A DNA stretch of 64,000 nucleotides from Gerris lacustris (lineage: Eukaryota > Arthropoda > Insecta > Hemiptera > Gerridae): contig OX578280.1 of NCBI GenBank assembly GCA_951217055.1, positions 14,857,394 to 14,921,393 of the forward strand, given 5' to 3'. The notes under the pieces are model-generated. The model ran no database searches and had not been told where the DNA came from. It was given only the letters and a program-made list of their open reading frames with translations. Made by a program: the position numbers and the translations under genes. Below, piece by piece: positions 1-10,155 of this stretch. The stretch's first letter is position 1. Every line of letters begins with the position of its first letter.

Positions 1-424
1 ACATTGAATGACAGCTAAAAAGAATAAGTAAACAAAGAATTATATTAATTGACGTAGGACAACCAGGTGAGTCTACACCTGTGTACTAGATATCGGTTTA
101 TTTTTTCTAAATCTGTACTTCTTTACTTGTACTTATTTTACTTCTCTTATCCTCCCCTACACGGGGCCATATCGATGGCCACAGTTTAGATTCGGTGTTG
201 GTGAGATCCGTTGTACAAAGATTTGTCCTTTTATAGGTTTAAGATCAGCTCTCTAGATGGTTGTTATTTATGTGAAGTAAATAAATTCGGAACTATTTAT
301 CTTTCACTAACATTTTATACAACAATATAAATTATATTTTCAACATTACATATTATGATTCAAAAGAAAATTAAAAAACGTAGTATATAAAAAGTTCTTT
401 TTATCTTGTAATTTTATTGTTGAA
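1..424. other. AT-rich sequence, no gene seen
   Basis: No coding-like frame, terminal repeat or RNA gene is visible. The stretch is AT-rich and leads into the tandem array that starts near 425. Confidence 0.5.
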
Positions 425-910
425 ATACACATTCTGCAGTATCAGTTCCCATGGACATACATATTTTTTTATCGTTCAAGTACCTATTCTGCAGTGTCAT
501 TTTCCATGGACATATTAAAACTATTTTTATTGTTGAACTATACATTCGGCGGTGCCATTTCCCAAGGACATACATATTTTTATTGCCTAAGTACCCGTTC
601 TGCGGTGTCATTTCCAATGGATATACATATTTTTATTGCCTAAGTACCCGTTCTGCAGTGTCATTTCCAATAGATATACATATTTTTATTGCCTAAGTAC
701 CCGTTCTGCGGTGTCATTTCCCATGGATATACATATTTTTATTGCCTAAGTACCCGTTCCACGGTGTCATTTCCCATGGAGATACATATTTTTATTGCCT
801 AAGTACCCGTTCTGAGGTGTCATTTCCCATGGATATACATATTTTTACTGTTGAAGTATCCATTCTGCAGTGTCATTTCTAATGGGCATACATACTTTTA
901 TAGTTGAAGT
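425..910. repeat. 53-bp tandem array (about 9 copies)
   Basis: The word TACATATTTTTATTGCC recurs at 571, 624, 677, 730, 783 and 836, with a diverged copy at 889, giving an exact 53-bp spacing. Units also share CCCGTTCTGCGGTGTCATTT. The copies at the left edge are more diverged than those in the middle. Short open frames on both strands here are by-products of the repeat. The sequence resembles no other array in the window. Confidence 0.9.
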
Positions 911-1119
911 CCCTATAAATACATATAAGTGCACTATTATCTCGAAAACTAGATTTTTTCTGCGGTTAAATATCAAATATATATAAGAACTATAAAGTAT
1001 AAATTATATAAATATCAATCAATAAGTATAAATTAAAGTATAAAGAAACGTATTAGAATTAAAAAAATATTCAAATGAATACAGCAAACAGATACTAGCT
1101 TTTATAAAACATAAAAATG

Positions 1120-1400
1120 TAAACGGTAACTAAATAAAATAGACTGATTACTACTATGTATTTAGATTTATATCATTCTATGTAACTATTTACCGAATGA
1201 GGCAAATATAAAACATTTAATATACTCATTTGAATACTAAAAATGCCTCAATCACGTGTCATATATTGGTATGCAAACGAATCATTATATATGTAAATTA
1301 AATTTTAGAAACAAAAAGAGGTCATGGTCGATTCAAAACGAAAAGCAATTAACTTAATAACCCTGGGCTTATAATGTTAACTAAGCCAGTAGAGTCATTT
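1120..1400. repeat. dispersed repeat, single-tail copy (pair with 6900-7110)
   Basis: Shares ordered blocks with 6900-7110: a TTTAGATTTATAT start, ACTATTTACCGAATGAGG, a TCATTTGAAT block, CTCAATCACGT, and the tail with AAAAGCA, TTAACT and CTGGGCTT. The tail occurs once here but is tandemly amplified in the other copy. No coding potential is seen. Confidence 0.7.
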
Positions 1401-1629
1401 ACATTTTCAACACAAATTCTTCTACAAAAACCATTCAACCAATCAAACTCCTAATATTATATTAAAAAATGTGTTCATATAATACATATATTCGTAGTAA
1501 TTCTGAATTTAAATCAAATGTTATATAATATACTTATTATTTAAACAGGTGATTGTTTACATTTCGTTTTCAATTTGAAAATAAGATTTTTTTAATTTTT
1601 TCAATATGAAGGCTAGATTTTTCCCGGGA

Positions 1630-1765
1630 GAACTGTCTTATAATATGTGGCTGATGTCTGAAATGGATTTTTGTCTTGGAATTCGGAGGCATACAATTTT
1701 TCGTTCTCCACATCAATCACATGGCTTCCGTTACCTTCGGTAAATTCGGAAGCACAAGGGGTTAA
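1630..1765 (+). repeat. dispersed repeat fragment (GGTAAGCTCGGAAGC family)
   Basis: Contains the ordered words CTGATGTCTGAAA, GGATTTTTGTCTTGGAATT, CACATGGCTTCCGTTACC and CGGTAAATTCGGAAGC. The same order is found at 45540-46140 and 53025-53165. This is the right-hand end of a dispersed non-coding family. The open frame that crosses it is not supported as a gene. Confidence 0.6.
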
Positions 1766-3075
1766 AGAATTATATAAATTAGACAATAATGGGTTGTAAA
1801 AGGGAAACATCACTAAGGTACATAAGATGCGAGGAAGCTATATACAATTTATGGGGGATCATCAATGGGTCGGTCCCAAACTATCCACCAATTCTGGGAA
1901 AAATCGGTTCTTAAGACCTTGGGAAGTTGACGTTTTACATAGCGGCTGCTATAAATCCAATTAGAATGACAATCATACGGGACCATAAAGGGCATAACCT
2001 GCACAATGTCTGAAAATGTCATTGAAATCGGATGAAAAATATGGATGTTATGCGTGTAGCAAGGAGCTCACACGATCATGATGAAATTCACATGGCATCA
2101 TCTGAATGTTCAATCCTCAAATATATTCGAAATTTGGTCGAAATCGAAACATCAGGTCATAAGAAATTGACGTTTGGAGGATTTCTTTATTGGCGCCTGC
2201 GCAAGCGATGAAATTTACAGGAGACCATCTAGAGCCTAACCCGCGTAAACCCTGTAAATGTCATCAAAATTGGAAGAAAATTGTGGAAGTTATCCGTGTG
2301 ACAAGGATTCGTGGACAGTCTGCATACAAAACACGAAAATAAATTTGCTTAGGAAGATCTAAAACGTAAAATGCGGGTGGAAGTTTTGATTTTGGAGGGA
2401 AAAAAATGTTCACCTCCCAAAAGTGAACACAATGTATCCGCTACACTATACCTTGGTAGACTCGAAAGCAAAATTAATATTATCTTCAGTGCTTTATCTT
2501 GGAGCACACCACTATATTACAAATGTATAGGAGAAAATAAAATGCGGAAAGTAAAGCTAAATATCTCTTATATACCCTAGAACACTTAATACTTTCTTTT
2601 CAATAAACCTGATTTTATCATCAACAACTACTTTTTAGTAAGTACCTACTGTTATAGTCTGTGAAATGCTAAGTGCATGCATAAAAGCTGTACGTATAGA
2701 TTTTAAGTTTTAAACGTGGAAAGCCGTCCTTAAAATAAGTTTTTATTAAATTCTTAGATCAATGTCAAACTAAAAGCAACTTTTTATTAAGGATCTAACA
2801 TAGTTCCAAGGTTAACTAAAGCTTAAATGGTTCTATATCAGCTTTATTATAAATACTGTCAGTAGGTGCTTGGTAACAATAATATTTATATTAGAATACA
2901 GAATTAAACCTCTGCTCTTCCTGGAAAGGTATCATTTAAAAATACTTCTAAAGTTATCGGAATCAGTTACAAATTAGGAATTTTATCAGTTACAAATTAT
3001 AATTTATAATTATATTAAACAAAAATATGAGGTAAGTAGATATTCTCACTTACCGAATGAATTTTAATAATTTTT
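1766..3075. other. decayed repeat-like sequence, no gene
   Basis: Between 1840 and 2340 there are phrases such as GAAATTTGGTCGAAATCG and ATCAAAATTGGAAGAAAAT. These are typical of eroded invertebrate transposon tails. The frame at 2371-2580 has no recognisable domain. Nothing here supports a functional gene. Confidence 0.45.
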
Positions 3076-3496
3076 GGAACGAAGTTCCTTATGGCACATT
3101 CTGGAGCCAGGGAGTAAATCCGAAAAAAACAACCGTCACAAAACCAAGCGTCACGAAATCCACCGATGACGATAACTTGAGTAAAAGCTGACTGAGTTAG
3201 TTGAAATTTGGTACAAATGTTCAATTTTACCAATGCCCAGGATGAGCTCGTTGGACAGCGTTATCCGCCCAAGCGTTCACGCCCAACGCTCACGTAAACG
3301 TAAGCTTCAAATTTAAAATTGTAATTTTAGGACGGGAAAAAATTCTAACTTCATCTATTTAATGAGACAAACAACTTTAATAAATAATGTTTTTTAGTAA
3401 AACGAACACCGACACTGCTATGAAGTGATAAAGATCGCTAAATTTATTAAAGCGGACCTACACGTTTAAAATAAAAAACAACGTTTTTACCGATAT

Positions 3497-4884
3497 CTCG
3501 GTACAAAGCTTTACATCCTAAACAAACCTTTACACTATACGACTATAACAATCTTAACCACCCGCGGTAGCTTTTAAACAATTATTATAAATGTATCTCT
3601 ACACTACGCAAAGACTTCTGCTTGTATCAAGTTGAAATTTTGCATGCCTGTTTCAATTGTGCATTAGATGGTGTATATGAAGTTTTATTAAAATCGTTAC
3701 GTTAGAACGTAAGATATCGGTAAAAACGTTGTTTCCTCTATTATAAACGTTTAGGTCCGCTTTAATAGTTTTAGCGATCTTTATTAATTCATAGCGGTGT
3801 CGCTGTTGGTTTTAGTAAAAAATGTTATTTAAAAAAAATGTTCGTCTCATCGAATAGATGATGATAGAATCTTTTCCCGTCCTGAAATTCTAATTTAATT
3901 TTTGAACCTCTCGTTTACGCGAGAGTTGCGCGCGAACTCTTGGACGGATCACGCTGTCCAACGAACTTAGCCAGAGTATTAGTAAGACGAACATGTACAC
4001 CAAATTTCAACTATATCGGTCAACTTTTACTCAAGTTATCGTCACACGCGTAAACGTTACTGACAGACAGACAGACAGACAAGATGCATATTTCGTTGAA
4101 TGTAGGAAGTTTGCTTACGCTCGCTTCAATTAGTAGGCCGGGTAGGTAGAAAACAGTCCTATTTTCTACCAACTACAAACATACTCTTAAACTAGGCATC
4201 GCGTGGCTCTATCATTGAAGCGAGCGTATTGCATTGAAATACTGAATATTGAAATTTATTAATCATGATGAATGTCATAGTTGAAGATAAGTGGAAGAGG
4301 GGTAGGGAAGAGTGGGGGTACTCGGTACAAAGCTTTACTTCCTAAACAAACCATACACTATACGACTATAACAATCTTCACCACCCGCGGTAGCTTTTAA
4401 ACAATTATTATAAATGTATCTCGTCACTACGCAAAGAATTTTGCTTGTATCAAGTTGAAATTTTGCATACCTGTTTCAATTGTGCATTAGATGGTGTATA
4501 TGAAGTTTTATTAAAATCGTTTCGTTAGAACGTAAGATATCGGTAAAAAGGTTGTTTTCTCTATTATAAACGTTTAGGTCCGCTTTAATAGTTTTAGCGA
4601 TCTTTATTAAGTCATAGCGGTGTCGCTGTTGGTTTTAGTAAAAAATGTTATTTGAAAAAAATGTTCGTCTCATCGAGTAGATGATGATAGAATCTTTTCC
4701 TGTCCTGAAATTCCAATTTAATTTTTGTACCTCTCGTTTACGCGAGCGTTGCGCGCGAACTCATGGACGGATCACGCTGTCCAACGAACTTAGCCTGAGT
4801 ATTAGTAAGAGGAACATGTATACCAAATTTCAACTAAATCGGTCAACTTTTACTCAAGTTATCGTCACACGCGTAAACGTTACT

Positions 4885-4924
<40 letters not shown>

Positions 4925-5722
4925 GCATATTTCGTTGAATGTAGAAAGCTCGCTTACCCTCGCTTCAATTAGTAGGCCGGGTAGGTAGAAAACAGTCCTA
5001 TTTTCTACCAACTACAAACATACTCTTAAACTAGGCATCGCGTGGCTCTATCATTGAAGCGAGCGTATTGCAATGAAATACTGAATATTGAAATTTATTA
5101 ATCATGATGAATGTCATAGTTGAAGATAAGTGGAAGAGGGTTAGTGTAGGGAAGAGTGGGGGTACTCGGTACAAAGCTTTACTTCCTAAACAAACCTATA
5201 CGACTATAACAATCTTCACCACCCGCGGTAGCTTTTAAACAATTATTATAAATGTATCTCGTCGCTACGCAAAGAATTTTGCTTGTATCAAGTTGAAATT
5301 TTGCATACCTGTTTCAATTGTGCATTAGATGGTGTATATGAAGTTTTATTAAAATCGATACGTTAGAACGTAAGATATCGGTAAAAAGGTTGTTTTCTCT
5401 ATTATAAACGTTTAGGTCCGCTTTAATAGTTTTAGCGATCTTTATTAAGTCATAGCGGTGTCGCTGTTGGTTGTAGTAAAAAATGTTATTTGAAAATAAT
5501 GTTCGTCTCATCGAATAGATGATGATAGAATCTTTTCCCGTCCTGAAATTCCAATTTAATTTTTGTACCTCTCGTTTACGCGAGCGTTGCGCGCAAACTC
5601 TTGGACGGATCACGCTGTCCAACGAACTTAGCCTGAGTATTAGTAAGAGGAACATGTATACCAAATTTCAACTAAATCGGTCAACTTTTACTCAAGTTAT
5701 CGTCACACGCGTGAACGTTACT

Positions 5723-5770
<48 letters not shown>

Positions 5771-5820
5771 CGGAACATATTTCGTTGAATGTAGGAAGCT
5801 CGCTACGCTCGCTTCAACTA
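3497..5820. repeat. long-period (824/844 bp) direct triplication
   Basis: CTCGGTACAAAGCTTTAC starts at 3497, 4321 and 5165, and long stretches after each start are nearly the same. Each unit carries GCGAGCGTTGCGCGC or a close variant, an ACCAAATTTCAACTA block, and a (GACA)n tract that lengthens from unit 1 (4061-4080) to unit 2 (4884-4920) to unit 3 (5722-5770). The matching 85- and 89-residue open frames are by-products of the duplication. Confidence 0.9.
5722..5770. repeat. (GACA)n microsatellite
   Basis: About twelve GACA units, the longest of three such tracts at the same position in each unit of the triplication. Confidence 0.95.
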
Positions 5821-6099
5821 TAATCTCATCATGATTAACTTCTTTCCCAATATTCAATACATATTTATTGTAAGACGCTTGCTTTAATGATACAAATAAT
5901 GCTTTTCTTTAAATTTTGCCTTAACTCCGCTAAGTACAAACAGTTAGTTACTTTTAATCGTGTCCCTTTTCTAACTCCGCCATGTGTAAGAAGTTAACAT
6001 CGTATACGTACTTAGCAGTGTGATTTTATACTTTATATTTAATGAAAAATGTAAGGAACTTCGTTCCTACCGGGTGTCCCGTGACACCACACATATTTT

Positions 6100-6899
6100 T
6101 TTACTCTTTTTTACGGTAGTTAATAAACCATCGAATTAAAAAAAAAAAAAAGCAACATTGAAAATAACAAACTCACTGGCGAGGTATGGGAATCCTGCTG
6201 TTATAAAGATAATAAAAATGTGGTATAGAATTCAATACGTCCGGATTAATTTTTTTTAAATTTGCGGTTATAAGTCTAACGTTACAAGTGGTTTTTAATT
6301 TTAGATGATTCAACAAGTCCTCAAAGAAAAACAACAGAACACATCAAAACAATAATGGAATAACAATCAAGAACAAAAAAAAATTGTAACAAACAGATTA
6401 TATAATATATTATACTATAAACGTGAATAATAGTATTCACTATTAAAAAATTAGAGGAAATGATAAAATAATGCTTTATTGACACATGCAAGGTCGAAAT
6501 AAGTAAGATATATAGAATTACTGAATTACCTGTCGTTATAACGAAACAGTTTCATTTTACGGCGTACAAATCTAACACCACAACGGATTTTTAAAGATTA
6601 CACTTAAAATATAGTAAATGAACAGCTTGAGGCCTGAACAAACGTATTCTGCCGCAAATTTGTTTTGATAGCTATCTATCTTGTCTTCTTTGGGGTAAGA
6701 ACTAGATAGTAGATAAATAAAGGGCGGTCTGGCGCCGCCGCCTCCAGAATCCACCCCCTGTATCCCCCCTCTTCTACCACTGGTGTGACAGTTCCGCCAC
6801 CCTTTAAATATTAAACGATATAATTAAAAGGCGGACCCACACATACGGTATTCGCCGAATACCAAACATTTAATTTAATAAAACTCAAATTGATTGCTT
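6100..6899. other. AT-rich spacer, no gene
   Basis: Short A runs and low-complexity sequence with a GC-rich patch near 6725-6790 (GGCGCCGCCGCCTCC). The open frames are short and featureless. Confidence 0.45.
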
Positions 6900-7110
6900 A
6901 TTTAATATTTAGATTTATATAATTCTAAATAACTATTTACCGAATGAGGTAAAATAGGAAAACAACTAAATAGGATCATTTGAATAATAATAAATTCTCA
7001 ATCACGTATCAAATATTTTATATGTAAATGAACCATTAAATGTGTAAGTTAAATTTAACTAATCAAAATGAACTGTTGATTAAAACGAAAAGCATTTAAC
7101 TCAATAAACC
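6900..7110. repeat. dispersed repeat, second copy (pair with 1120-1400)
   Basis: Same block order as 1120-1400: ACTATTTACCGAATGAGG, a TCATTTGAAT block, CTCAATCACGTATC, then the AAAAGCA/CTGGGCTT tail. Its tail runs straight into the 53-bp array that follows. Confidence 0.7.
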
Positions 7111-7335
7111 TGGGCTTTAAATTTTAACTAATTAAAAACGTAAAGCAGTTAACTCATTAAACCTGGGCTTCAAATTTTAACTGATTAAAAACGTAAAGCA
7201 GTTGACTCAATAAAAAACCTGGGCTTTAAATTTTAACTAATTAAAAACGTAAAGCAGTTAACTCATTAAACCTGGGCTTCAAATTTTAACTGATTAAAAA
7301 CGTAAAGCAGTTAACTCAATAAACCTGGGCTTTAA
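7085..7335. repeat. 53-bp tandem array grown on the dispersed-repeat tail (about 5 copies)
   Basis: CCTGGGCTT recurs at 7109, 7162, 7218, 7271 and 7324 (spacings 53, 56, 53, 53). Each unit includes AACTAATTAAAAACGTAAAG or a close variant. The unit is a copy of the end of the neighbouring dispersed repeat. Confidence 0.9.
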
Positions 7336-7417
7336 ATTGTAATTAAAAAATAGATTCGACAAATTCCAAAAAACATAGTAAGACTGAATTTTTAATCCTT
7401 CAATACATCATTTAATT

Positions 7418-7421
7418 AATT
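7418..7421. repeat. left target-site duplication (AATT)
   Basis: AATT directly precedes the LTR start TGTAAGG at 7422 and is repeated directly after the other LTR at 16534-16537. Confidence 0.85.
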
Positions 7422-8289
7422 TGTAAGGGTCAGGGATCCAGTAAAAGAAATAACCACTTAATCACTTTAAGAATATAATTCACTATAATAGCAACTAATC
7501 GTACATATAAGACATTCAAATAAAGAAAAGAATCATCTACGTATAAGTATAACAAAGACAAAAAAAAAGAAATAAGGCCCCCGAAACTACGGGTCCCTAT
7601 GATAGAAAATTATACTCCAAAACAAAAATAAGATAGAATTAAGTTCTTGGTTCCACCGTCGTAGGATATAAAAATACAAGGAAACAAAACATAAATCATT
7701 GAACTAATATATAAACGAACATTGCGTCCACAAAACAGTGCTTAAGGCACTCTAAGTTTTACTGGATAATACATTCATACAAAAAGAAAAATAGAGGCTT
7801 AACAGCATAACTTTATACTCAACTCCATTGGAAACACAAAAAAAAAGGAAAATAAAATTAAGTTAAAAAATTAATAAAGTTAATTTACACATTAAGATTT
7901 TTAACAGAAAGAGCTAATACAAAAACAGTCTTTGTTTAGATTAAAAAAAAGGAAACTACTGGGCCCAGGGGCTATGGTTGGGACTCACCGCTCAACACGT
8001 TCCAGACACACCAACACGTAATCCACATCTTTGAGTACCGAGCACTGTCCACTCCTTACTCTACCATGCCACAAGCTCGACTGCCTGCCTCCGCTCCCTC
8101 TCTCCCGGCCCGGGCCGCGGTTGCATTCCCACGGCCGGGGCCCGAGAGAAAAAGCTGACAAAGCAGTCTGCCCGGCCGGCCATCTTCGTCTCCCACTCAC
8201 TCTCGCACATTCCTCATACTCTCACTCAAACACTCACTCACACTCACTCAGTCACTCTCCCAACCTTAGCCCCAGTCCCCAGCCTTACA
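7422..8289 (-). repeat. 3' LTR of the retroelement (868 bp)
   Basis: Bounded on the plus strand by TGTAAGG and CCTTACA, the usual TG...CA inverted ends. It has the same length and apparently the same sequence as 15666-16533. It is AT-rich on the left and GC-rich on the right, with a CACTC-rich stretch near 8200-8260. The 71-residue frame inside each LTR is not supported as a gene. Confidence 0.95.
7705..7716 (-). promoter_or_regulatory. possible TATA box in LTR
   Basis: The minus-strand word GTTTATATATTA lies in the AT-rich half of the LTR (same word in the other LTR near 15950). It is only a sequence match; the start site is unknown. Confidence 0.25.
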
Positions 8290-8290
8290 A

Positions 8291-8303
8291 CTATCCCCCC
8301 CTA
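8291..8303 (-). other. polypurine tract
   Basis: On the minus strand TAGGGGGGGATAG lies directly inside the 3' LTR, where plus-strand DNA synthesis is primed in LTR elements. The first three bases are also the env stop codon. Confidence 0.75.
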
Positions 8304-10145
8304 TGAAGAAGGTGATGCTAAATTGGCATCACCTTCTGGCCCTTCCTCAGTTAAGGGCAGTGGGTATGCTACTCGAAGTGCCTCTGGTGGAAGGCTCCTT
8401 GTTGTCGGTTTAGGGTAGGTCGGCTGCTTCCCTTCCAAGGTGATGGTCACCAAGTCCCTTTCCTGTCGCTGACCTCTTCTCCAGCAACAATAAAGGCCAG
8501 CCATTAAAGCGGCGACTAAGAGCAAGCTGCTGACTGATCCACCGTAAATCCACATTGTCCGCTTTCCTTTGCTTTGGACCATGATTTCCTCTACCTTCCC
8601 GATGACTTTATCAATGTCCAAGCCAGTAGGGTATGCCTGGTTAACGTAGTGGGCTTGGGCGTTCAACTGGTGCAGGGCTAGACTGACTCTCTCCGCTGAA
8701 TGCTGCCGTAGATTGAGGATGGTCTTGCCCATGGGGGTGGGAAGCGAGAAGGCACTTCTAGTCACATTCCATTGGAGAACACCAGCTTGATGAGGGTGCA
8801 AATCAAACTGTGCGCCTTTCAACTCACACTGTAGGTGACCCTCCAAAACTCCTACCCCGTTGATGTATATTTCGTCGGTAGTTACCCGGCCATGGTCGAC
8901 ACACCGCCTGGTGACGACGGTCCGCTCCACGACACTATAGATCCACCAGGCCCGTTGGGAATCTAAGATCCAGCTGGGCCGGTGAGGAGAGAGCAGCACT
9001 TGACGGGTGCAAGGGTGCATTTCCTTGCCCCCAAAGAATAGTTCACTTGTACACGACTTAACGTTTCGCGGGGTTATCGGAAATTCGACCGCGCACACGC
9101 GAATTTTTCTTCCTCGACATCGCACCATCTCGTCCTCACTCACGAGAGCATAAGATAATTTATCGTCACTAACAAGAATGTACTTACTTTCGCTTTTTAC
9201 TACAATCGATTGCTTAGTCTCCGGGTACCACACCGGCAATTCACGCACATGGTACACTTGAAACAGTTTATTACTACGCTGTAAGGGTAAGTTAACGACC
9301 ACATGAATTCCGCGTCGCGTGGCGACCGCACTAACTTGAGCTAACTCATAGTACTCGTACATGTCTTCCAGGCTGAGCCCCGTAACCAAAGCTAGCTCCC
9401 TGGGAAGATTTAACGCAACCCTTCTTACAATTTCTAATAGATCAGACGGTGGAACCAAGAATGAACTTAATCTACCTAGTGCAATTAAACCTAATGATTC
9501 CCTAAGATTAGCTAAATCTAAACAGGCCTTCATCAGTCCTATTTCCATCAAACGGAGGGCGGAGGCGGCTTCCCCTTGGAGGGCGACCCGGCGTGTAACA
9601 TTATTTATTTTCTCCAGGGTGTTGTTGTATAACACCTGCACTGAATTGGCGACACTTTTAATCCTCTGACTGTTCTCCACCACGTGACGATTTATTCGCT
9701 TGGTGATGGTTAGTTGTTCGTGAATAACATGCAGGATGTCCTTGCCTTGGTTGTCGAGTAATGACATGTGGCGATCCAAACGGTCCAGATCCCTAGCATC
9801 TGGAGTGCCAAATAGCACCTTCAATAAGTAACCTCCTGCATCAAATAGGCCTCGTTTACCTCTAACGGCGTTAGACGGAAGCATTTCTTGAAGGATGTAA
9901 TATCCACTCGCCAGTTCTTTCATTAGCATGTCCAAACGGTCAACTTCTAACAGGTAACTACTCGGGTCGTTTATCTCATACTCTTGTACCTTGTTTCTGA
10001 TGTCTTCGATTGATAGTCTTACGTTCTCCCACTCCTGGTGCGAATGGCCTACCGCGAGATCCAAGACCACGGTCCAGTAGTCTCCACTCAGCAAAACTTC
10101 CTCCTTCTGTAAGAACACCAGGCCTCCTTTCCAAACTTCCTCCAC
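8301..10145 (-). CDS. env: Env: baculovirus F-like envelope glycoprotein
   Basis: A frame of 614 residues from the first GTG, and open upstream to about 10214. The residue numbers below count from that GTG. RGKR at 95-98 is a furin-like cleavage site. It is followed at once by a glycine- and leucine-rich stretch with LFG, which fits the fusion peptide of the Baculo_F family. A hydrophobic anchor lies at about 531-555 (GGSVSSLLLVAALMAGLYCC), followed by a basic stop and a tail of about 59 residues. No ATG and no signal peptide lie at the start of the frame. A spliced mRNA using the acceptor near 10181 is therefore likely. The family role is membrane fusion and entry. The function here is inferred from homology-like motifs only. 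Confidence 0.85.
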   Translation of the reverse strand: MEEVWKGGLVFLQKEEVLLSGDYWTVVLDLAVGHSHQEWENVRLSIEDIRNKVQEYEINDPSSYLLEVDRLDMLMKELASGYYILQEMLPSNAVRGKRGLFDAGGYLLKVLFGTPDARDLDRLDRHMSLLDNQGKDILHVIHEQLTITKRINRHVVENSQRIKSVANSVQVLYNNTLEKINNVTRRVALQGEAASALRLMEIGLMKACLDLANLRESLGLIALGRLSSFLVPPSDLLEIVRRVALNLPRELALVTGLSLEDMYEYYELAQVSAVATRRGIHVVVNLPLQRSNKLFQVYHVRELPVWYPETKQSIVVKSESKYILVSDDKLSYALVSEDEMVRCRGRKIRVCAVEFPITPRNVKSCTSELFFGGKEMHPCTRQVLLSPHRPSWILDSQRAWWIYSVVERTVVTRRCVDHGRVTTDEIYINGVGVLEGHLQCELKGAQFDLHPHQAGVLQWNVTRSAFSLPTPMGKTILNLRQHSAERVSLALHQLNAQAHYVNQAYPTGLDIDKVIGKVEEIMVQSKGKRTMWIYGGSVSSLLLVAALMAGLYCCWRRGQRQERDLVTITLEGKQPTYPKPTTRSLPPEALRVAYPLPLTEEGPEGDANLASPSS

Positions 10146-10155
10146 GGCCCCTTCC

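Larger units (their letters stand above)
3076..6067. mobile_element. terminal-inverted-repeat element with triplicated interior
   Basis: The left end GGAACGAAGTTCCTTA (3076-3091) is the inverse of the right end TAAGGAACTTCGTTCC (6052-6067). The same two ends bound a 755-bp copy in the opposite orientation at 41355-42109, and a partial copy ends at 32386. The right 240 bp of this copy match the left part of the 41355 copy in inverse orientation. Inside, a segment of about 824-844 bp is repeated three times, and the left part (3240-3495) is inverted relative to 3715-3990. No transposase frame is seen, so the element is non-autonomous. The class is unknown. Confidence 0.7.

Noticed and set aside
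4681..5788. Related 85-, 89- and 116-residue proteins
   Set aside because: They fall within the triplicated repeat and end in the GACA tracts; their likeness reflects DNA duplication.
7985..8306. Genes inside the LTRs (71- and 91-residue frames, repeated at 16229-16553)
   Set aside because: They lie in the GC-rich LTR part, have no known domain and are low in complexity.
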